Positions 15,302 to 24,900 of a stretch of DNA of 41,750 nucleotides are shown one piece after another (positions within the stretch are counted from its first letter, which is position 1; each line of letters opens with the position of its first letter). This DNA is from Streptomyces sp. Isolate_45. GTDB taxonomy: Bacteria; Actinomycetota; Actinomycetes; Streptomycetales; Streptomycetaceae. The notes beneath the pieces were generated by a model, which worked only from the letters and a program-made list of their open reading frames with translations, did not search any database and had not been told where the DNA came from. A program made the translations under genes and the position numbers. The DNA lies in assembly GCF_024721315.2 (NCBI RefSeq), contig NZ_JANFAK020000024.1, positions 30,001 through 71,750 on the forward strand, in the 5' to 3' direction.

Positions 15302-18300
15302 TCAGCCGAGGGTTTGGAAGGTGTTCCAGTCGTCTTCTTCGACGCGCCAGCCTCCGCCGAGGGCGCTTCGGCCTCCGTGGTAGAGGTGGAGGGTGCCGTC
15401 GTTCTTGGTGAGGTACATGTCGGGGATGCCGTCGTTGTTGACGTCGGGTGTGCCGCGCAGGAGCGGCCAGCTCGCGCTGTCCCAGCCGGTAGTGCCGTAG
15501 GGGAGGTCCTTGCCGTCTGCGGAGTTGACGGCGAGGGCGAGGGAGTTGATGTCGGCGCCGCCGTTCGTGCCGGGCTTGCCGCGGCGCAGGGCCAGGCCCC
15601 GGTTGGGGTCTGCGTCGTCGCGGAAGGTGAGGTCGGGCACCCCGTCGCCGCTGACATCGCGGACGTCGATGATGTCCCGTTTGGTCCAGCTGGTCGCGGA
15701 GAGCTGGCGCGCTTCGGTAATGGAGGCGCCGGTGTAGCCGGTGAGGATCCACAGGGTGTCGCCCGCGGTGGCGAAGATGTCCTCGGCGTTGTCACCGTTC
15801 ATGTCGGGGACGACGACGATCTGGGTGAGGGTGGCCGGATTGGGTGCGCCCGCGGGCAGGAGGACCTCGGTGCGGCGGCTGATGTCGAAGCGGCCGTTGC
15901 CGTCGCCCTGGTAGACGTACAGCTTGCCGTCGGGCATGCGGGCGATGAGGTCGGTGATGCCGTCGCCCGGGAACCAGTCGCCTGAGTGCCCGACGAGGGC
16001 GTTCTTCCCGCTGGCGTCCTTCCAGTATCCGGCCGGTGCGGGTTTGCCGTTGTCGATGGCGGCCGGCATCCAGGCGTCCACGTCGCCGACGGCGTCGGCC
16101 GGGTAGACACGCAGGTCACCGGCTCCATCGACGACGAGCAGGTCGGCCTTCTGATCGCCCGTGACGTCCCCGCGGCCGTCGAGGCCCGGTCGGGGGCGGA
16201 CGTAGAAGGTGTAGATGAAGGGATTGGAGACGTTCCCGGCCTTGCTGACAATCCGAACGTAGAAGAGGTTCGGCCCGGCGTTGTCGGGGTTCACGTCCAC
16301 GGTGACGGTGTCCTGCCCTGCGGCGGGGACGGCCTTCTGGTCGTAGATGGGGTGGTTGAGCGACCACTGGAACTCGCGGATGTCGGCCGGGTTGGTGCCG
16401 CCCGCGATGACGGTGATCTTGCCGGGGCCGAGGGTGTTCTTGCTCCATTCGGCGCCGTCGGGGCCGGGGGCGGGGAAGTCCTCGGAGCGGATCGTGGGTG
16501 CGGTGGGCTGGGTGTGGTCGACGGTGAATCCGCACCATCCGCCGCCGCCGGAGTCCAGCGGGCCGCTGCCCGACCACTGGCCGTCCCAGTCGACGGCCTG
16601 GGCCAGCCAGTAGTAGGTGACGCCTGGGGTGAACTTCTCCCACCCCACCGTCACCTCGCCGAAGCCGTCGTTGGTGTCGTCGAACACGTCGACGGTGGAA
16701 CCACTCGACGACCAGACACGGAAGTTCAGCTGCCGCAGATTACCGTCACCGTCGGACGCCTTGGCCTTGAAGATCACGTCCGTCTTGCCGATCTTTACGA
16801 TCGGGGCCTGTGTCGTGCACTCGCCGCCGGGCACGGTGGACATGTCGGCCTTGACGGGAGTGTTGGGCACCCGGGTGTACTCGACCTCGATGAACGGCGC
16901 GCTCTCACCGTTGGCGAGGAACTTCTTCCAGAAGTTGGGGTTGCTCTCGTTCGTGGAGCGCAGACCCAGTGTGAGGCTCTGCCAGGCGCCGCGGGCGCCC
17001 TCCTCTACGGTGGACTTGATGTCGACGCCCACCCAGGCGTCGGGGCAGGAGCTGTTCCAGCCGTACCCCGTGGACGCTCCGGCGATCCTTTTGCCCCAGA
17101 ACCCGCCCGTGTTGTCCCACGTACTGGAACTAGTGATCGCCGGGGTGTGATAGACGTCGAAGGCAGTCGCACTGCAGCTGTACGAGTAGGTTTGCAAGGC
17201 TCGCAGATTGGCGGACCGGATCTGCGTGCCGTGGAGCTGGCTTCCGAAGTCGAAGGCGAAAACGGACCGTGATGTGCCGTGTGTCTTGTCCTCGTATCCG
17301 ACGCGTGCCTCAATTGCGCCACTGCCTGTGTTGAAGTTCTGGCCGTTCCAGAAGCTGGAGCTGCCTTGGGTCTTGTACAGGAGGGTCCAGTTCTGCTTGT
17401 GACCCTTGAAAGATGGGTCGATGAAGACCGGGTAGACCGTATCGGCGTCGTTGAGCAGCTGGGCGTTCGGTGTCAGGGTGAGCACGTTCTCCGGGCTGAG
17501 GGAGGCGTCGGCCACCTTCGCGTGTGCGCCCTCCGCGCCCAGCAGGCCCTTGAGGCCGAGCGTGGGGTGCTGGGCGGTACCGGATGGCGGCTGCGGAACC
17601 GGCTCGCCCTCCGTCAGGGCGACCTCACCCGCGGAGTCCCACATGTAGGGGGTGGGAGCGCCGGCGACTTCCTCGCCCTTGGCGTCGCGTGCGCTGACCG
17701 AGCGGGAATCCCCGTCGAGGTGGAAGGTCAGGTTGGGTGAGGTCAGGCGGTAGTTCAGCTGACCGAGCATCGGGTCCTGGGCCGCCTGTTTGTCCTTGAC
17801 CACCACCAGGTGGGAGTAACCGCCATCCTGGGCAGTCATCACGAGGTCGATACCGGGGCGGATGTTCTCGTACAGGGCCCGGGGCCCTGAGATGAACGGG
17901 GCGGGCAGTGGCCCGGGCCAGCTCAGCACCAGGTCATGACCGTTGGCGTTCAGCCGGACCAGCTCACTCCACTGCGGATCGGGCGTGTCCGCCCGCACCG
18001 CCGCCGGGTTGGCCTGCGACACCCGGGACACGCCGCGCGAGGCCCGGGTAACCTCCCCGGTGGCGGCCGGGACCGTCGCCGTTCCGGCGCTGAACACCAC
18101 GTGACCGTTGGCGGCCTTGGGCGCGAAGCCCCCGTCCACGCGCTCGAGCGTGGTGTCGATGGGCTTCCACTCGTTCCCGACCTTGGCTCTGGTCGCGGCA
18201 CTGGTCAGGCGCAGCTTGTATGCCCCGTCGGGCTGTGCCCAGGTGCTGCTGGTGGGGCCGGCCTCGGCTGTGACCTCGACTTCCTTGCCACTGCTCTTGG

Positions 18301-18550
18301 CCTGTTGACGTGCCTGCGCCGCGGCCACGGGCGTACCTGTTCCCTGCTGCGGTCCCGCGGTGAGTAACGGCTCGTTTTCGTCCCACGGCAGGCTCAGGCC
18401 GATGGGTATCGCCACAGCGGTGGCCAGCAGCACGGCCAGTCCGGCCACCAGCCGGCGCCTAGCAGACCGGCGGGTGGGTATTGGCCGGTTTTCATCGTGG
18501 TGTTCCGCAGGAAGTGGCGGGCTTTCGCCCGTCGGCTTTTCTGGATTCAC
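15302..18550 (-). CDS. Secreted DNRLRE-domain protein with FG-GAP/VCBS repeats
   Basis: 1082 residues from GTG 18550, chosen for the GGGGAGAAG just upstream and because translation then starts shortly before an RRSARRRLVAGLAVLLATAV secretion signal (about 28-47). A DNRLRE domain lies at about 385-580: VYPVFIDPSFKG, repeated aromatic beta strands, WDNTGGFWG. Fibronectin-like beta segments follow (to about 790), then FG-GAP/VCBS repeats with Ca-binding-like loops (GDVTGDQKADLL, PDMNGDNAEDI, RDVSGDGVPDLT, PDVNNDGIPDM). Such modules build extracellular adhesins or shell proteins. It is divergent from the Rhs toxin with 361 bp between, and the pair probably shares control. A relic of a paralogue lies at 1863-1956. 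Confidence 0.88.
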   Translation of the reverse strand: MNPEKPTGESPPLPAEHHDENRPIPTRRSARRRLVAGLAVLLATAVAIPIGLSLPWDENEPLLTAGPQQGTGTPVAAAQARQQAKSSGKEVEVTAEAGPTSSTWAQPDGAYKLRLTSAATRAKVGNEWKPIDTTLERVDGGFAPKAANGHVVFSAGTATVPAATGEVTRASRGVSRVSQANPAAVRADTPDPQWSELVRLNANGHDLVLSWPGPLPAPFISGPRALYENIRPGIDLVMTAQDGGYSHLVVVKDKQAAQDPMLGQLNYRLTSPNLTFHLDGDSRSVSARDAKGEEVAGAPTPYMWDSAGEVALTEGEPVPQPPSGTAQHPTLGLKGLLGAEGAHAKVADASLSPENVLTLTPNAQLLNDADTVYPVFIDPSFKGHKQNWTLLYKTQGSSSFWNGQNFNTGSGAIEARVGYEDKTHGTSRSVFAFDFGSQLHGTQIRSANLRALQTYSYSCSATAFDVYHTPAITSSSTWDNTGGFWGKRIAGASTGYGWNSSCPDAWVGVDIKSTVEEGARGAWQSLTLGLRSTNESNPNFWKKFLANGESAPFIEVEYTRVPNTPVKADMSTVPGGECTTQAPIVKIGKTDVIFKAKASDGDGNLRQLNFRVWSSSGSTVDVFDDTNDGFGEVTVGWEKFTPGVTYYWLAQAVDWDGQWSGSGPLDSGGGGWCGFTVDHTQPTAPTIRSEDFPAPGPDGAEWSKNTLGPGKITVIAGGTNPADIREFQWSLNHPIYDQKAVPAAGQDTVTVDVNPDNAGPNLFYVRIVSKAGNVSNPFIYTFYVRPRPGLDGRGDVTGDQKADLLVVDGAGDLRVYPADAVGDVDAWMPAAIDNGKPAPAGYWKDASGKNALVGHSGDWFPGDGITDLIARMPDGKLYVYQGDGNGRFDISRRTEVLLPAGAPNPATLTQIVVVPDMNGDNAEDIFATAGDTLWILTGYTGASITEARQLSATSWTKRDIIDVRDVSGDGVPDLTFRDDADPNRGLALRRGKPGTNGGADINSLALAVNSADGKDLPYGTTGWDSASWPLLRGTPDVNNDGIPDMYLTKNDGTLHLYHGGRSALGGGWRVEEDDWNTFQTLG

Positions 18551-18760
18551 GTTCTTCTTCTCCCCCCTCGGGCACGCCAGATTGCGCCCCCTCAGAACTC
18601 GCAAACGTTTCAGGCCACTGTCCAGAACAAAGAAGGGTCCGCTCCCCACTCGCCTTTCATGTAATGGAGTGCGAGCCGAGCATGAACCATCCCTCCAGCT
18701 TCGTCACCTCATTGACCGCCACGGCGAGCCGTCACTTGCTGCCGATCTGGGGTAATTATT

Positions 18761-18784
18761 CACTTTTACGGATCCGGTAAAGTG
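18761..18784. promoter_or_regulatory. Imperfect palindrome in the divergent Rhs/DNRLRE promoter region
   Basis: 24-bp dyad CACTTT...CGGATCCG...AAAGTG, next to the AT-rich TAATTATT (18753-18760), which could supply a -10 element in either direction. It sits centrally in the 361-bp gap between the two divergent secreted-protein genes, and no gene lies in that gap. A shared operator is plausible. Confidence 0.45.
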
Positions 18785-18911
18785 ACAAACGCCACATCGG
18801 CTTTCAGGTGGTGGATTTTCTTCGGCAAACGAAAGCAGAATCGGCGGGATATTTGTCAGTTGCCTGCCGCAGGCGCCGCTCGGCGCGGTGGCAGATCGTG
18901 GGGGGGTCCAC

Positions 18912-21900
18912 ATGTCGCCGTTCTCGGCGAGCAATTTCCGCCTGCCCGGAAACAGGAGAGCGCGGGTCAAACGCACCCGCCTCGCCGGGCGCGTAGGCAC
19001 CGTGCTGTCCGTCGTCCTCGTCGCGACTCTGCTCCCGGCGCAAGCCTGGGCGGTGCCGCCGGGCTCCCGGGACGGCGTCCAGTTACCCGGCCTCCAGCAG
19101 GATCTGAAGGCCAAGCTCGACAAGATCGCCGCGGCCAAACTCGAAGGCTGGGCCGGCGCTCCTGTGCAGCCGCCACCCGAGTACGAACCGTCGAAGGTGA
19201 CACCGCCCACCGGCGGCGCGGAACCCGTCACGCTGACCGGCGAACAGCTGGTCCAGGCGGGCGGGCTCCCGGTGAGCATCGGCAAGGCATCGCCGACTCC
19301 GGAGAACCCGTCCCCGCCCACGCCCTCCGGCACCTGGTCGGTCGCGGTCGCCACCCGCACCGTCACCGAGGCCGCCAACGTCGACGGCGCCCTCATCAAG
19401 GTCACCCCGCCCGCCGACGGCGCCACACCCGTCGACGTCCAGCTGGACTACAAGAAGTTCAAGGACCTCTACGGCACCGAGTGGGCCACCCGCCTGGAGC
19501 TCAAGCAGCTTCCCTCGTGCTTCCTGGACACCCCCGACCTCCCCGAGTGCTCGGTCTCCAAGGACATCCCCAGCACCAACGACCCCGCCACCGGCACCGT
19601 CCGTGCCACCGTCGACCCGGCCACCGCACCCGGTCAGGGCATGCGCACGATGGCCGTCGGCGGAGGTGGCCCGATGGTCCTGGCCGCCTCCGACGGCGCT
19701 TCCGGAGCGGGCGGCACGTACAAGGCCACCTCCCTTTCCCCGTCCGGTTCATGGACTGCGGGCGGCAGCGGCGGCGGCTTCTCCTGGTCGTACCCGCTGA
19801 CGGTGCCGGCCCCGCCGGCAGGACCGTCCCCGAAGATCGGCTTCGGCTACTCCTCCCAGGCCGTCGACGGCAAGACGTCCGTGGCCAACGGGCAGGCCTC
19901 CTGGGTCGGTGACGGCTGGGGCTACGAGCCGGGTTACATCGAGCGCCGGTACCGCTCCTGCTCGGACGACCTCAAAACGAACCCGGGCAAGCCCAACAAC
20001 GACAATTCCACCGACAAGAAGAAGGGCGACCTCTGCTGGTCCGGCGACAACGTCGTGATGTCGCTGAGCGGCAGCACGACCGAACTCGTCCACGACACCG
20101 CGACCGGCCAGTGGATCCCGGCCTCCGACGACGGCTCGCGCATCGAGCGCAAGACCGACACGAGCATCGCGAACGGTGCCAAGGACGGCGAGTACTGGGT
20201 CGTCACCACCCGTGAGGGCGTCCGGTACTTCTTCGGCCGCCACGACGTCGACGGCGCGGGCACCCGGCCCGCCACCAACTCGGTCCTGACCGTCCCCGTC
20301 GTCGGCAACCACCCGGGCGAGCCCTGCCACCAGGCCACCTACGCGGCCTCGGCCTGCGACCAGGGCTGGCGCTGGAACCTCGACTACGTCGAAGACCCCC
20401 ACGGCAACGCGATGGTCATCGACTGGGCCAGGGAGACCAACCGCTACGCCAAGAACCAGAAGTTCAAGGAAGCGGTCCCTTACCACCGGGCGGGCTACCC
20501 GACCCAGATCAGCTACGGCCTGCGCAACGACAACCTCTCCGGCCCCCCGGCCGCCAAGATCGAGTTCCTCGTCGAGGAACGCTGCATCAAGGAAGGCACG
20601 ACGACCTGCTCGGACGCCGAGTTCGAGGGCAACAACTACGGCGGCAAACAGCCGTGGTGGGACACCCCCGCCACGCTCCACTGCAAGACGGGCGCCAAGG
20701 ACTGCTACACCACCTCGCCCACCTTCTGGACTCGTAAGCGCCTGACCTCAGTCGTCACCAAGGCCCAGCGCACCGAGGGCTCCACCGCGCTAGCTCTGGT
20801 CGACCGCTGGGACCTGACCCAGTCCTTCCCCCGGCAGCGCACCGACACCCACCCGCCGCTGTGGCTGGAGTCCATCACCCGCACCGGCTACGGCGTACCG
20901 ACCGGCAGCCCCGCCAAGCAGGACGCCACCTCGCTCCCCGCGGTCGCCTTCCTGCCCAACGTCCGCGACATGCCCAACCGCGTGGCAAAGAGCGCCACGG
21001 ACGCCACCCCCGACTTCGACCGCCTGCGCGTCGAGACCATCCGCACCGAAACCGGCGGGGAAACCGTCGTCGGATACTCCGCGCCCTGCGCGGTCGGCAC
21101 CACGCACCCGAAGCCGGAGGAGAACACCACCCGCTGCTACCCGGTCCACTGGTCGCCGGACGGCGACCTGGAGAAGCCGCCACTGGAGTGGTTCAACAAG
21201 TACGTCGTCGACAAGGTCACCGAAAGGGACCGCGTCGCACGCCAGGCCGACGTCACCACCTCCTACGTCTACGAGGGCGACGCCGCCTGGGCCAAGGAGG
21301 ACGACGAGTTCTCCAAGCCAGAGCTGCGCACCTACAGCCAATGGCGCGGCTACGCGAGCGTTCTGGTCCGCACGGGCGTCACCGCCAACGCGGGCAAGCC
21401 GGACGCCACCGAACAGTCCGAATCCCGTACCCGCTACTTCCGCGGCATGTCCGGCGATGCCGGACGTCCCAAGATCACCATCAAGGACTCCACCGGCACC
21501 GAGGAACTCGGCGAGGACCTCCCCCACTACCAGGGGATCCCGGCGGAGAGCATCACGTACACGAAGGTGGGCGGCAGCGTCTCCTCACGCTCCCTCACCT
21601 GGCCCTGGAGCCAGAAGACCGCCTCCCGCCCACGGGACGGCACCACCGCGCTGGACGCCTATCGGTCGGGCACCTCACGCGCCGATTCGATCGAAACCAT
21701 CAGCGGCGGCGCCACCCGCACCCAGCGCACCCGCAACACCTTCGAACCCACCTACGGCCTGACGCGAACGGTCCAGACCGAGGCGATCAGCCCCAACGGC
21801 ACCGGCGGGACGCAGACCACCCACCAGACCTGCGCCACCACGGACTACGTCCACAACACAGACAAGCACCTGATCGGACTGCCCCAGCGCGTCCGCACCA

Positions 21901-24900
21901 CCGCCGGCGACTGCACCCAGGCGGCCACCGGGGCCCTCCTGGCCGACACCCGCACCGCCTACGACGCACCCGGCGCCTTCGGCGCGGCCCCGAGCAAGGG
22001 CCTCATCGCACAGGTCGACACCAACGACGCCGCCGGCACCGGTTGGATCACCACGGCCCGCACCGAGTACGACGCCCTCGGCCGCTCCATCAAGCTGTAC
22101 GACGGCGCCAACAACATCGTCACCACCACCTACAGCCCGGCCACCGGTACCCCGTTCACGGTCTCCGGTACCAACGCACTGGGCCACACCGTCAGCACCA
22201 GGAGCGACCCGGGCCGCAGCGCCCCGCTCGAGGACACCGACGCCAACGGCCGCAAAACCACCACCACGTACGACAACCTCGGCCGCTCGACCGCCGTATG
22301 GACCCCGTCGCAGAAGCCCGGGACCGACAAGGCGGCCTTCACCTTCACCTACCAGATCAGCGAGCACCAGCCCCCGGTCGTCACCAGCAACACCTTGCAG
22401 GACGACGGCACGTACAGCCAGGCCGTCACCATCTACGACGGCATGCTCCGCCCCCGCCAGAGCCAGGGCGAGGCCCTCGGCGGCGGCCGTCTGATCACCG
22501 ACACCTTCTACGGAGCCAACGGCACCGTCACACGGACCAACAACGGCTACCACGCCGAAGGAACACCCGAGAAGAAGATCTTCATTCCGGAGAGCGTCTT
22601 CCAGGTCCCCAATTCCACCGAAACGGCTTACGACGGCCTCGGCCGGGCCGTCCGCTCCACCACCCTGCACGCGGACGTACCGCAGTACTCCTCCGTCGTG
22701 CAGTACGGCGGCGACTTCACCCTGTCCCGTTCGCCGATGTCCGTCGACGGCACGACCCCCCTCAAGGGCAGCGCCGCGTCCAGGACCTGGACCGACCCGC
22801 TGGGCCGCACCTCGGCGGTCGAGCACGCCACCTCCACCGACCTCACCACCTGGAACAAGACCTCCTACCTCTACGACGTCCGCAACAAGCTGACCCAGGT
22901 CACCGACTCGGCCGGCAACCAGTGGAAGTACGGCTACGACGTCCGCGGACGCAAGACGTCCTCGGAAGACCCGGACACCGGCCGCTCCGAATTCGGCTTC
23001 GACAACCTCGACCAGCAGATCTGGACCAAGGACTCCACCGGTCGCATCCAGTACACGACCTACGACGCCGTGGGCCGCACCACCGAGGTGCGTCACAACG
23101 CCGCCGACGGCCCGCTCGTCACCTCCTACACCTTCGACACCCTGCCCGGCGCCAAGGGCCAGGCCGTCTCCTCCACCCGCTACGAGGGCGGAGCGGCCTA
23201 CAAGAGCGAGGTCACCGGCTACGACGCCGAGTACCGGCCGACGGGCTCCAAGATCACGATTCCCGACGTCCCCGCGACCAAGGGACTCGCCGGCACCTAC
23301 GCCTCCTCCACCACCTACACCCCGACCGGCAAGGTCCAGTCGACCACCCTCCCGGCCACTCCCGCCGGCCTCGCCGCCGAGAAGCTCATCACGCGCTACA
23401 ACGCCGACGGCATGCCCCAGAGCCTCTCCGGCCTCGCCTGGTACACCGCCGACGTCAAGTACAGCCCCTACGGCCAGGTCCTGCGCACCGCGACGGGCAA
23501 CGCCCCCAACCGGGTCTGGACCACCACCCAGTACAACCGGAACACCGGCCAGGTCACCAACCAGATCAGCGACCGCGAGACCGCACCGCACCGCATCAGC
23601 GACGTCTCCTACGGCTACGACACCGCCGGCCAGATCACCTCGGTCACCGACAGCCAGCCCGGCGACCGGGCCGACCGCCAGTGCTACGCCTACGACCCGA
23701 TGGGTCAGCTCACCAAGGCCTGGACCGGCAAGACGGCGGCCTGCACCGGCCCCAGCCTCGCCGACGTCACCGCCGGCCCGGACGGTGACGGCTTCTGGCA
23801 GGAATACCAGTTCGACAACATCGGCAACCGCACCAAGCTCATCAACCGCGACCTGACCAACAGCGCGCTGGACGACGAGACCACCTACACGTACGGCATC
23901 ACCACCGCCGCGAACGGCGCCCAGCCGCCCGTCAAGACCCAGCCCCACGCCCTGGCGAAGGTGGAGAAGACCACCCGCAATCCGGGCTCCACCGTCAACT
24001 CGCTCTCCACCTACGAATACGACGCCTCCGGCAACACCAAGACCCGCCGCATCGGCGGCGACACCCAGAACCTGAACTGGGACCGCCAGGGCAAGATCAG
24101 TTCGGCCACCAGCCCCGGCATCGGAGCGGTCTCCGTCACCGGAGCCTCCGGCAAGTGCGTCGACGTCGAAACCGGCGGCACCGCGGACGGCACGCCGGTC
24201 CAGATCCATCCCTGCAACGAGACCCGCGCCCAGCAGTGGCGCCTGACCGACAACACCGTCCGCGCCTTCGACAAGTGCCTCACGACGAGTGGCGCCAAGC
24301 TGGTCCTGTCCACCTGCGACGGCAGCGACAAGCAGAAGTTCGTCTACCGCGCCGGCGACAAGTCCCTCAACAACCCGGCCACCAACCAGTGCGTCGACGT
24401 CCCGAACAACGCCGCCGACGGCACCGACCTCCAGCTGTGGTCGTGCAACACCACCGGCCCGCAGCAGTTCTCCTTCGACCACACCACCACCTACCTCTAC
24501 GACGCAGGCGGCAACCGCCTCATCGAGGAGACCGGCAGCTCCCGAACCCTCTACCTCGGTGACACGGAGGTCACCGTCAACAAGGCCGGCCAGGCCGTCG
24601 ACGCCGTCCGCTACTACAGCGGACCCGGCGCCACCACCATCCGTCGCACCTACGGGCTGCCGACCAACCACCAGCTCAGTGCTCAGCTCGCCGACCATCA
24701 CGGCACCGCGACCAGCGTCGTCGAGCAGTCCACCGGCCAGACGGTCGCGCGCCGCAAGTCCGACCCGTACGGCAACCCCCGCGGCGCCCAGCCCTCCAAC
24801 TGGCCCGGCAACCGAAGCTTCCTCGGCTCCGGTATCGACGACACGAACACCGGGCTGACCCACATCGGAGCCCGCGAGTACGAATCCACCACGGGCCGCT

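Noticed and set aside
18888..18911. GTG 18888 as start of the Rhs protein
   Set aside because: ATG 18912 has the better-placed G-rich site and gives a standard signal peptide length; GTG 18888 cannot be excluded.
20861..23788. 975-residue plus-strand frame in the Rhs gene
   Set aside because: Arg/His/Pro/Gly-rich shadow frame of the repeats.
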